A stretch of 64,000 nucleotides of DNA from Luteococcus peritonei. GTDB taxonomy: Bacteria; Actinomycetota; Actinomycetes; Propionibacteriales; Propionibacteriaceae. Numbering within the stretch: the stretch's first letter is position 1; each line of letters begins with the position of its first letter. The notes under the pieces were generated by a model. The model saw nothing but the letters and a program-made list of their open reading frames with translations, had not been told where the DNA came from and did no database searches. The DNA is taken from assembly GCF_039526385.1 (NCBI RefSeq), contig NZ_BAAAIX010000009.1:124001-188000 (forward strand), read 5' to 3'. This document shows, in pieces, positions 25,221-32,383 of this stretch. A program made the position numbers and the translations under genes.

Positions 25221-25250
25221 AAGGGGCCGGACCATCAGGTCCGGCCCCTT
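25221..25250 (-). terminator. Terminator of the DEAD-box helicase gene
   Basis: A perfect 13-bp stem, AAGGGGCCGGACC (25221-25233) with GGTCCGGCCCCTT (25238-25250), and a tetraloop ATCA lie 40 bases past the helicase stop. Confidence 0.8.
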
Positions 25251-25289
25251 GTCAGGAGTGCGTGGCGCGGGCTGCGCGAGCGTCGAAGA

Positions 25290-26807
25290 TCAGCGGCGCC
25301 CGCGGCGCGAGGAGAAGCTGGCAGCCCCGCCCGTGGAGCCCTCGCGGGCGGCACGGGCCTCCGCGAAAGGATTGCGACGGGCCGACGAGGAGCCGGACTC
25401 GCTGCGCGAGGCGCTGCTGGTGGAGGCGGTCTCGCCACCCGAACGAGCGCCGCCGGAACGGCCGCCGCCGGAGCGACCACCGCGACCGCGGCCACCGCCC
25501 TGGCGGGCCGAGGGGCCCTCGGAGCCACGGCCGCCACGGCCACGACCGCCGTTGCCGCCACGTCCGCGGCCACCGTTGCCGCCGCCGTTGTTCTGCTGCT
25601 GCTCGGCCTTGTTCGGGTAGGCCAGCTTCTCGGCGTCGTCGGCGCTCAGGAAGGTGCGCTCACCGGGAGCCAGGTCGTCCAGGGTGCCGCGGTCGGCACC
25701 GGAGATCGTGGGCTTGATCTTGGCGGCGCGCATCAGGCCGCGCACCTCGTGGCGCTGCTCCGGGGTCACCAGGGTGACCACGGTGCCGGCCTTGCCGGCG
25801 CGGGCGGTGCGGCCCGAGCGGTGCAGGTAGGCCTTGTGCTCGGTGGGCGGGTCAGCGTGCACCACCAGGCCGACGTCGTCGACGTGGATGCCACGCGCGG
25901 CGATGTCGGTGGCCACCAGGGTGTCGACGCGACCCGAGTGGAAGGCGTCCATGTTGCGGGTGCGGGCGTTCTGGGCCAGGTTGCCGTGCAGCTCCACCGT
26001 CGGGATGCCCTTCGCGAGCAGCTGCTTGGCCAGCTTCTTGGCGCCGTGCTTGGTGCGGGTGAACAGGATGGTCTTGCCGGGCGAGGCGGCGAGGTCGGCC
26101 AGGATCACGGTCTTGTCCGCCGTGGCCACCTCCAGCACGTGGTGGTCCATGGCGGCGACGGGGCTCTCGGCCGAGTCGGCCTCGTGGGTCACCGGCTGGT
26201 GCAGGTAGCGCTTGACCAAGACGTCGATGCCGTTGTCCAGCGTGGCGCTGAAGAGCATCTTCTGGGCCTGGGCGGGCACCTTGTCGAGGATCCGCTTGAC
26301 CATGGGCAGGAAGCCCATGTCGGCCATGTGGTCGGCCTCGTCGATGACGACGACCTCGATGCCGGACAGGTCCACGGCACCCTGGCCCATCAGGTCGAGC
26401 AGACGGCCGGGGCAGGCGATCAGCACGTCGAGGCCCTTGGCCAGCGCGCGCACCTGCGGGTTCTGGTTCACACCGCCGAAGATGGTCAGGCTGCTGAGGC
26501 CGGTGCCCTTCTCCAGCGGGAGCAGGGATTCCTCGATCTGCGCGGCCAGCTCACGGGTGGGGGCCAGCACCAGGGCGCGCGGCTTCTTGGCCACGACGCG
26601 GCGCGGGTCGCCCATCAGGCGGGCCACCAGCGGGAGCAGGAAGGCATAGGTCTTGCCGGAGCCGGTGCGGCCGCGGCCCAGCACGTCGCGCCCGGCGAGC
26701 GAGTCGGGCAGGGTGGCGAGCTGGATGGGGGTGGGGCTGGTGATGCCGCGGCCCTCGAGGGCAGCGGCGAGGTTCTGGGGCACGCCCAGGGAAGTGAAGT
26801 CAGACAT
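25290..26807 (-). CDS. DEAD-box ATP-dependent RNA helicase (RhlE/DeaD type)
   Basis: A 505-residue RNA helicase. Motif Q is near residue 27, Walker A GRTGSGKT at 45-53, PTRELA near 103, DEAD near 156, SAT near 185, and motif VI HRSGRTARAG near 335, so the two-domain core is complete. From about residue 415 the tail is Arg/Gly/Ser-rich with RGRGG repeats (RGRGGNGGRGRGGRG), an RNA-binding RGG-like region common in cold-shock helicases. No Shine-Dalgarno is visible before the ATG; an in-frame TTG at 26822 is possible. The role is likely ribosome assembly or RNA turnover. Confidence 0.9.
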   Translation of the reverse strand: MSDFTSLGVPQNLAAALEGRGITSPTPIQLATLPDSLAGRDVLGRGRTGSGKTYAFLLPLVARLMGDPRRVVAKKPRALVLAPTRELAAQIEESLLPLEKGTGLSSLTIFGGVNQNPQVRALAKGLDVLIACPGRLLDLMGQGAVDLSGIEVVVIDEADHMADMGFLPMVKRILDKVPAQAQKMLFSATLDNGIDVLVKRYLHQPVTHEADSAESPVAAMDHHVLEVATADKTVILADLAASPGKTILFTRTKHGAKKLAKQLLAKGIPTVELHGNLAQNARTRNMDAFHSGRVDTLVATDIAARGIHVDDVGLVVHADPPTEHKAYLHRSGRTARAGKAGTVVTLVTPEQRHEVRGLMRAAKIKPTISGADRGTLDDLAPGERTFLSADDAEKLAYPNKAEQQQNNGGGNGGRGRGGNGGRGRGGRGSEGPSARQGGGRGRGGRSGGGRSGGARSGGETASTSSASRSESGSSSARRNPFAEARAAREGSTGGAASFSSRRGRR

Positions 26808-27150
26808 GGGAAGACAAACCAATCAATCGGCGTCTTGCACGGCGCGCTCAGCTTGATCCGTCCATACGGTGCGGCGCGGCCAGCGGAACCTCCTCATCCC
26901 GTCGGGAGAGGCATCCGATCACCGAGGGTTCGCTGCAAGACTGGGCGAACCAACTGTTCAACCATAGCGCGGCCAGAAGTTGAACGTGCAATCCGTGGGG
27001 ATCGGCCTCTCCGTGGGCCCACAGGAAAGCCCGTTGTCAGCGCGGGGTGGGAGCCGGTGGTGTGCAGCTGTGCGGGCGGGACCGCGAGCCGGGGGCCGGG
27101 ATCGCGAGGTGGGGGCTTGTGGCTGGGGCGGTTCGCACCTGACAGGGCGG

Positions 27151-27218
27151 GATCACGGCCGGTGGGGCCGCATCGCCCCTGCAGGAACAGGGGCGATCCG
27201 CACGCTGAGGCCGTGATC
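27151..27218. repeat. Nested palindrome
   Basis: The outer arms GATCACGGCC (27151-27160) and GGCCGTGATC (27209-27218) enclose the inner arms ATCGCCCCTG (27172-27181) and CAGGGGCGAT (27188-27197), all perfect. A direct repeat of GGGGCG-TCGCAC-TGA type (27125 and 27190) overlaps it. It may be a structured RNA or a mobile-element end. Confidence 0.6.
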
Positions 27219-27377
27219 TGGGTAGCTGGTCATCCTGCCTCAGGGCGCATCCGCGGCTCAACGGTCAGCCGCCGACCGGGTGGCCTGTGACCGCCCTGTC
27301 GTCGATGATGTCGCGTAGCTCGCCGGTCCCCGCGCCGTTGGCACGTGGAGGTTGCCCCCCGCGCTGACTGGGGCAAA

Positions 27378-27445
27378 TGTCCAACCCTGAAATCCGCGCC
27401 CTCGATTGCATTTCCGGCCCGAAATCGACGATTTTCGGGATCGAC
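27378..27445. repeat. CCAACCCTGA-type interspersed repeat, solo copy
   Basis: GTCCAACCCTGAAATCCGCG is followed by CCCTCGATTGC and a small palindrome CCCGAAATCG/GATTTTCGGG. The same opening and CTCGAT spacing occur at both ends of the IS remnant at 10671-11107, so this may be a solo end of the same element. Confidence 0.5.
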
Positions 27446-27477
27446 GGCGCCACACCCCCCCGGAGCGGCGACCGGAC

Positions 27478-28275
27478 TCAGGCGAACTGCCAGGACCGCT
27501 TGCTCAGCCCGTACCAGAAGCCGTCCAGGGCCGAGGTGCTCTCGATCGAACCGGAGGCATCGGCCGCACCCAGCGCCACGTAGAGCGGGGCCCAGTGCTC
27601 GGTGCGCGGGTGGGCCTCGTGGGCGCCCGGCGCCTTGTGCTCGAAGTCCAGGATGGCGTCGACGTCGCCGCGCTCCATGGCCTCGGCGGCCCACTGGTCG
27701 AACTCGGCGGAGACGCCGGGCGGGGCTGCGTCGGCGGGGGCCGACGGGTTGAACCAGCGCAGGTTGTGGGTGGTGAAGCCCGAGCCGATGATCATGGTGC
27801 CCTGCTCCCGCAGCGGTGCCAGCTTGCGACCCACCTCGAAGAGCTGGCGCGGGTCGAGGGTGGGCAGGCTCATCTGCAGCACCGGCACGTCGGCCTCGGG
27901 GAAGAGCTCCTTGAGCGGCACATAGGCGCCGTGGTCCAGCCCGCGCGACTCGTCGTGCTGGATCGGGTGCTCGGCGGTGGCGGTCAGGGCGGCCACCTGG
28001 TGGGCCAGCTCGGGGGCCAGCGGGGCGTCATAGGTGACCTGGTAGTAGCGCTCCGGGAAGCCCCAGAAGTCATAGGTGAGCGGCACCTTGCGCTCGAAGG
28101 CGCTGACCGTGACGGGGGCCTGCTCCCAGTGGGCGGAGACGATCAGCACGTCCTTGGGGCGCGGCAGGGCGTCCGCCCAGTCGTGCAGCTGCCCGGGCCA
28201 GGTGGCGTCGTCGGCCAGCGGCGGTGCGCCGTGGCTGAGGAAGAGGATCGGCTGGGTCTCGGTGCTCGTGGTCAT
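27478..28275 (-). CDS. DODA-type (LigB family) extradiol ring-opening dioxygenase
   Basis: A 265-residue metalloenzyme of the class III extradiol dioxygenase family, like bacterial YgiD and plant DOPA 4,5-dioxygenase. Metal-site motifs are visible: LFLSHGAPPL (His15), VSAHWEQ (His about 49), GLDHGAYVPL (His about 114), and GSGFTTHNLR (His about 160). Length is typical. The start MTTSTETQ at 28275 is preferred over an upstream ATG, which would add residues unlike the family. The natural substrate in bacteria is unclear; catechols are cleaved in vitro by relatives. It stands alone. Confidence 0.87.
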   Translation of the reverse strand: MTTSTETQPILFLSHGAPPLADDATWPGQLHDWADALPRPKDVLIVSAHWEQAPVTVSAFERKVPLTYDFWGFPERYYQVTYDAPLAPELAHQVAALTATAEHPIQHDESRGLDHGAYVPLKELFPEADVPVLQMSLPTLDPRQLFEVGRKLAPLREQGTMIIGSGFTTHNLRWFNPSAPADAAPPGVSAEFDQWAAEAMERGDVDAILDFEHKAPGAHEAHPRTEHWAPLYVALGAADASGSIESTSALDGFWYGLSKRSWQFA

Positions 28276-28354
28276 GTGGGTGGAACACAGTTGAAACTTC
28301 AAATATTCCCCGTGGGCACGCTTGCTCGGACGGCGCGCCATGTCGCGCCTGGGT

Positions 28355-28540
28355 CAGGGTGTGTCCCGGGCTCCACCTCGCGCGCCGGGCTCCACTCCGC
28401 GCTCCGGGGCTCCACCTCGCGCGCCGCGAGCAACGTTGCGCGCGGCACTACGCGCGCAACGTTGCGTACGGGGCGCAAGGTGGCACGGGCGGGCGCGAGG
28501 TAGCACGGGCGGGCGCGAGGTGGAGAGGGCGGGCGCGAGG
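28355..28540. repeat. Modular repeat: inverted tandem units around a GCAACGTTGC palindrome, copy B
   Basis: The core is a perfect 15-bp hairpin, GCAACGTTGCGCGCG (28430-28444) with CGCGCGCAACGTTGC (28451-28465). The 6-base loop GCACTA is shared with copy A, whose loop also contains GCACTACG. Left units read GGGCTCCACCTCGCGCGCC and right units GGGCGCGAGGTGGCAC, mutual reverse complements. It lies in the gene-free gap before the dioxygenase gene start. Confidence 0.7.
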
Positions 28541-28806
28541 GGGTCGGGGCGCGGGTCTCCCGGTGGCCGAGGGCCCGGTCGAGACCCTGGTGGGGTGCGG
28601 TGCGTCCTGCCGGGCGCGTGGGTGGGATGGCGGGCGCAAGGTGGCACGGGCGGGCGCAAGGTGCCGTAGCGGCGCGAGAGGGTCGGGGCGCGGGTCTCTC
28701 GGCGGCCGAGGGCCCGGTCGAGACCCTGGTGGGGTGCGGTGCGTCCTGCTGGGAGCGTGGGTGGCAGGGCGGGTGCGAGGTCCAGACTGAGTGTGCGCGA
28801 CGAGGC
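28541..28806. repeat. Tandem duplication, 139-bp period
   Basis: The ~87 bases beginning GGGTCGGGGCGCGGGTCTC at 28541 recur at 28680 with about five differences, and similarity continues into the GGGCGCAAGGTGGCAC-type units that follow each copy. Both copies read open in several frames but show no protein family. Confidence 0.75.
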
Positions 28807-28938
28807 GCGGGACATGAGCGGTCTGGAGCGGCAGCTTGGTGGACACGACATGCCGGGTGCACCGGATGCCGCGTGGCCTGACGGCCGCGGGGCTCCTCCC
28901 GTGCCGCACCCGCAGCGGCAGCGGACCCCTCCGGCTCC

Positions 28939-29043
28939 GCAGCCGCAGTGGTGGGGGGGTCCCGGCGCAGCCGCAGTGGTGGCGGGGAGCTCCCGGCCCC
29001 GCAGCCGCAGTGGTGGCGGGGCGCTCCCGGCTCCGCGGCCGCG
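28939..29043. repeat. 28-34-bp tandem repeat next to the FadR gene end
   Basis: GCAGCCGCAGTGGTGG occurs at 28939, 28967 and 29001, and a degenerate GCGGCCGCG at 29035. Units of ~34 bp include GGCGGGGAGCTCCCGGC. It may serve as an inefficient terminator for the regulator gene, which ends at 29054. Confidence 0.6.
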
Positions 29044-29053
29044 AGGGTGTGGC

Positions 29054-29809
29054 TCAGTCGATCGGCTGGCCGCCGAGGGGTAGCAGGCCGTAGGCGTGAC
29101 GGATGTGCTCCTCCATGCGGCGCTCGGCGAGCGAGGCGTCGCCCGCGGCGATCGCCTCCAGGATGCCGTGGTGGTCGTGCCGCAGCCGCACCCGCAGTGC
29201 CTCCCAGTCCTCCACCCGACGCTCCGCCTCGAGGATGGGGGTGCGCAGGCTCTCGCGCACGGCCTGGGTGAGGTCGGCCAGCATGGTGTTGCCGCTGTGC
29301 TGGGCGATGCCGACGTGGAAGCGGGTGTCCAGCTCGTTGAACTCGTCGCGGTCCTCGGCCTGGTCCATCCGCTCCAGCAGCCCACGCAGGGCAGCCAGGC
29401 CGTCCTCGTCGATGCTGCTGCAGGCCAGGGCGGCGCTGCCGCGCTCGAGCGCGATCCGGGCCACCACCACCTCGTGCAGCGGGAACTGGGCCAGCGTCAC
29501 CTGGAGCCGCAGCAGCCGTTGCAGGGCCTGGCTGCGCTCGCTGATCACGTGGGTGCCGGCGCTCGCCCCGCTGCCCACCCGGCTGGCCAGCACGCCCTGC
29601 GCCTCCAGGGTGCGGATCGCCTCGCGGATGGCGGGGCGGCTCACCCCGAGCTGCTGGGCGAGCTCGCGCTCCGGGGGCAGTCGGTCACCCACCGTCAGCC
29701 GTCCGTCGAGGATCTGCTCGGTGAGGTGCTGCAGCACGGTCTCGAAGGCGCGCGGCTCGCCCGCCTGCTCCGTCGCCGACCCGCGCCCGTGGCTCTCCAG
29801 GGTGCTCAT
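29054..29809 (-). CDS. FadR/GntR family transcriptional regulator
   Basis: A 251-residue regulator. The N-terminal winged HTH (about residues 22-90) has the GntR signature DRLPPERELAQQLGVSRPAI then REAIRTLEAQGVL. The C-terminal FCD domain (about 105-240) is all-helical, with the metal/ligand-type residues ELDTRFHVGIAQHSGN and RHDHHGILEAIAAGD. FCD regulators sense organic acids such as lactate, gluconate or pyruvate. AAGACT 6 bases before the ATG suggests a leaderless transcript. There is no adjacent catabolic gene on the same strand, so its target is unknown. Confidence 0.87.
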   Translation of the reverse strand: MSTLESHGRGSATEQAGEPRAFETVLQHLTEQILDGRLTVGDRLPPERELAQQLGVSRPAIREAIRTLEAQGVLASRVGSGASAGTHVISERSQALQRLLRLQVTLAQFPLHEVVVARIALERGSAALACSSIDEDGLAALRGLLERMDQAEDRDEFNELDTRFHVGIAQHSGNTMLADLTQAVRESLRTPILEAERRVEDWEALRVRLRHDHHGILEAIAAGDASLAERRMEEHIRHAYGLLPLGGQPID

Positions 29810-29961
29810 GGGCCCAGTCTTCCACCGCTGGAGGCGGAAGTCGGCAGGAGGGTCCGCCATGTGGCGAGTCCTGGAGGGCTCGCCCCCGAGAGGGTGTGGC
29901 GAGCGGCCGATCAGGGGCACTAGCGTCGCTGGCCCCAATGCCTGAGCAGAGGAGCAATGCC

Positions 29962-30303
29962 ATGCAGGTGGCCACCGGAACCATCGCCAGCACCGACCCC
30001 GCCGCCGACACCCAGCGGGTGGTCGAGGCCCTTCGCCCCCAGCGACGCAGCGACGAGAGCGAGCCGCGCACGGTGGGCACGGACCGCACCAATGTCCCGC
30101 TGACCCCCGAGCACTCCAGCCCGGTGCGTGACAACGCGGACGAGGCGCTGGTGGAGTTCACCGACGGCAGCCTGCTCCGCCTCACCCCCAGCCCGGGCGT
30201 GATCCGCGTGGAGACCCAGGTGCCCGACGACGTCGACATGACCTCCTTCCAAGACCAGGTGGCCGCCCGGATCGGCATGCCGGTCTCCTGGCTGCGCGAC
30301 TGA
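29962..30303 (+). CDS. Small hypothetical protein, 113 residues
   Basis: The ATG at 29962 has GAGGAG 8 bases upstream and a -10-like TAGCGT at 29921. An ATG at 29938 in the same frame is an alternative. Residues 1-55 are polar and probably flexible. The C-terminal half (DEALVEFTDGSLLRLTPSPG, then VIRVETQVPDD) has alternating strands and a final helix, a little like DUF2218-type small proteins, but this is weak. It is divergent from the FadR gene, so the two may share regulation. No function is inferred. Confidence 0.6.
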   Translation: MQVATGTIASTDPAADTQRVVEALRPQRRSDESEPRTVGTDRTNVPLTPEHSSPVRDNADEALVEFTDGSLLRLTPSPGVIRVETQVPDDVDMTSFQDQVAARIGMPVSWLRD

Positions 30304-30354
30304 CACCGACCCCGACCCTGCCCCAACGACGGAGCAGGTTCTGTCTCGATTTAG

Positions 30355-30371
30355 ATAGATAGACTATCTAT
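30355..30371 (+). promoter_or_regulatory. MarR operator within the marR-MFS promoter
   Basis: ATAGATAGACTATCTAT is a perfect 17-bp palindrome. TTAGAT (30351-30356) and AATGAT (30374-30379) with a 17-base spacer form a plausible -35/-10 pair. The palindrome fills that spacer, so a bound dimer would block polymerase. The regulator's own GTG start lies 7 bases past the -10. Confidence 0.75.
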
Positions 30372-30385
30372 GGAATGATGCGCGG

Positions 30386-30898
30386 GTGACTCCCGATCCC
30401 ACCGCCGGCCTGGCGCTCGACGCCATGCTCACCAGCGCCCGCCTGACCCGCTATGTGCGCCGCCACGGCCACCCGGCCGACACCGCCGCCACCTGGCGGG
30501 CCCTCGCAGCCCTGGCCGATCAGGGGCCGCTGCGGCTGGGGGAGTTCGCCCAGCTGGACCAGCTGAGCCAGCCCACCGCCACCGCCAAGATGAACCGCCT
30601 GGTGGCGGCCGGGCTGGTGGAGCGCCGCGCGGATCCCAGCGACGGCCGGGCCCAGCTCTTCCAGCTCACCCAGGCCGGCCATGAGCGGCTGGCCGGCATG
30701 CGCGAGCAGGGCCTGGCCTGCCTGTTGCCGGGCATCGAACAGCTCGACGACCAGGAGCGCGCCCGGCTGTCCGAGGGCCTGGCGGTGCTGCGTCGCGTGC
30801 TCGACGGTTGCGCCACGCCGGCCATCACGGCGGGCGCCCGGCCCGTCGGTTCCCCCGAACCCACCGAATCCACCGACAAGGAGACGCCCCACCCGTGA
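30386..30898 (+). CDS. MarR family transcriptional regulator
   Basis: A 170-residue winged-helix regulator. Residues ~45-110 give the MarR fold, with RLGEFAQLDQLSQPTATAKM as HTH, NRLVAAGLVERRADPSDGRA as the wing (the DxRA/DGRA signature), and flanking dimer helices. It starts with GTG at leaderless distance from its -10, and the GTG of the downstream efflux gene overlaps its stop (GTGA). It probably represses both genes through the palindrome just upstream and is released by the exporter's substrate. Confidence 0.9.
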   Translation: MTPDPTAGLALDAMLTSARLTRYVRRHGHPADTAATWRALAALADQGPLRLGEFAQLDQLSQPTATAKMNRLVAAGLVERRADPSDGRAQLFQLTQAGHERLAGMREQGLACLLPGIEQLDDQERARLSEGLAVLRRVLDGCATPAITAGARPVGSPEPTESTDKETPHP

Positions 30899-32178
30899 GC
30901 ACCACCACAGACCAGTCCCGACGCCCCGGCCCCGAGCCGGACCTGGTGCGCGACGGCACCGCGGAGCACCACGCCCGCCCCGACTCAATCCTGCGCCAGC
31001 CGCGGGCGGTCTGGGCCGTGGCCTTCGCCTGCGCCGTCGCCTTCATGGGGATCGGACTGGTGGACCCGATCCTGCCCGCGATCAGCGAGCAGCTGCATGC
31101 CAGCCCCAGTCAGGCGATGTGGCTGTTCACCAGCTACCTGTTCATCACCGGCATCGCGATGTTCTTCACCTCCTGGGTCTCCAGTCGCTGGGGTGCCCGA
31201 CGCACCCTGCTGGTGGGCCTGGCGCTGATCGTGGTCATGGCAGCCGGTGCCGGTGCGGTCAGCGACGTGAACCTGATCCTGGCGCTGCGGGCGGGCTGGG
31301 GCCTGGGCAATGCCCTGTTCATCTCCACCGCGCTGGCCTCCATCGTGGGCGCCGCCAGCGGTGGCGTGGACTCGGCGATCATGCTCTACGAGGCGGCGCT
31401 GGGTGTCGGGATGGCCTGCGGCCCGCTGCTTGGCGGACTGCTCGGCTCCTGGAGTTGGCGCGGACCCTTCTTCGGCACCGCCGCGCTGATGGCCATCGGT
31501 TTCGCCGCCATCGTCGTGATGCTCGACGAGCGCAGCCGCCCCGCGCCGATCAGCCTGCGCGTCACCGGCCAGGCACTGCGCCATCCCGTCCTGATGACGC
31601 TGGCCGCCGCCGCCTTCTGCTACAACTACGGCTTCTTCGGCATCCTGGCCTACTCGCCCTTCCCGCTCACCCGCGCCGGGGAGCAGGCCGGCATCCACGT
31701 CGGGGCCTTCCAGCTGGGCCTGGTCTTCTTCGGCTGGGGCCTGCTGCTGGCGCTCAGCTCGGTCTTCCTGGCGCCACGGCTCACCGCCCGTCTGGGGCGC
31801 GGCCCGGTGCTGACCGGTGGCGCCGTCGCGCTCGCCCTGCTGCTGGCGCTGCTGGCCAGCCAGGTGCACCACTTCTGGGGACTCGTCGTGCCGATCGTGC
31901 TCTCCGGCGCCGTCTCTGGGGTGATGAACACCGTGCTCACCGAGGCGACGATGGAGTCCACCGACCTGCCGCGCTCGGTGGCCTCGTCCACCTATTCCGG
32001 CGTCCGCTTCCTGGGCGGTGCGGTCTCCTCCGCCCTGGCCGGCGGCATCGCGGCCCGCCACGGCGCCGCCATGCCCTATGAGGTGGCGGCGGGCGCCTTC
32101 CTGGCCTGCGGCCTGGTGCTGGCCCTGCGGCGGCGCAGCCTGGCGGCCATCGATCGGCACGTGGCCTCCCGCGATTGA
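30895..32178 (+). CDS. MFS efflux transporter
   Basis: A 427-residue major-facilitator protein with 12 predicted helices after a ~40-residue hydrophilic start. The segment SSRWGARRTLLVGLALIVVM is the loop 2-3 motif A region. The central loop and a second half-repeat (RLGRGPVLTGGAVALALLLA) follow. It resembles ACDE/Bcr-type drug exporters. The GTG start overlaps the marR stop and has AAGGAG 12 bases upstream, so the two are co-translated. The substrate is unknown; a toxic organic compound is typical of MarR-linked MFS pairs. Confidence 0.87.
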   Translation: MSTTTDQSRRPGPEPDLVRDGTAEHHARPDSILRQPRAVWAVAFACAVAFMGIGLVDPILPAISEQLHASPSQAMWLFTSYLFITGIAMFFTSWVSSRWGARRTLLVGLALIVVMAAGAGAVSDVNLILALRAGWGLGNALFISTALASIVGAASGGVDSAIMLYEAALGVGMACGPLLGGLLGSWSWRGPFFGTAALMAIGFAAIVVMLDERSRPAPISLRVTGQALRHPVLMTLAAAAFCYNYGFFGILAYSPFPLTRAGEQAGIHVGAFQLGLVFFGWGLLLALSSVFLAPRLTARLGRGPVLTGGAVALALLLALLASQVHHFWGLVVPIVLSGAVSGVMNTVLTEATMESTDLPRSVASSTYSGVRFLGGAVSSALAGGIAARHGAAMPYEVAAGAFLACGLVLALRRRSLAAIDRHVASRD

Positions 32179-32202
32179 GCTGACGATCGTCCAGAATTGA
32201 CC

Positions 32203-32229
32203 CGGGAGTGGCTCACGGGCCGACTCCCG
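32203..32229 (+). terminator. Possible terminator after the MFS gene
   Basis: CGGGAGT (32203-32209) pairs with ACTCCCG (32223-32229) across a 13-base GC-rich loop, 25 bases after the stop. The stem is short. Confidence 0.4.
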
Positions 32230-32383
32230 ACCCCGGGGGATGATGGTGACGACAGACCACCCGAAAGGATGTATCTGTTGCTGGCAAATCGCTGTGACAA
32301 GCGGCGATGCTGGGGCACGTTTGGTCGATGAGCCGACATGCCCATAGGTTCTTCTAGTTCGTCAATCCCAGGAGGCACATCGC

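Larger units (their letters stand above)
26808..27477. other. Gene-free stretch, helicase leader plus repeats
   Basis: The right-hand 150 bases next to the helicase start are relatively AT-rich and probably hold its promoter and leader. The centre holds a nested palindrome (27151-27218). The left end, near the dioxygenase gene stop, holds a copy of the CCAACCCTGA repeat (27378-27440). Open frames here show no family pattern. Confidence 0.4.

Noticed and set aside
2303..26960. Shared 12-mer ACCAACTGTTCA upstream of two helicase genes
   Set aside because: Orientation relative to the genes differs, and a 12-base match between two places is expected by chance in 64 kb.
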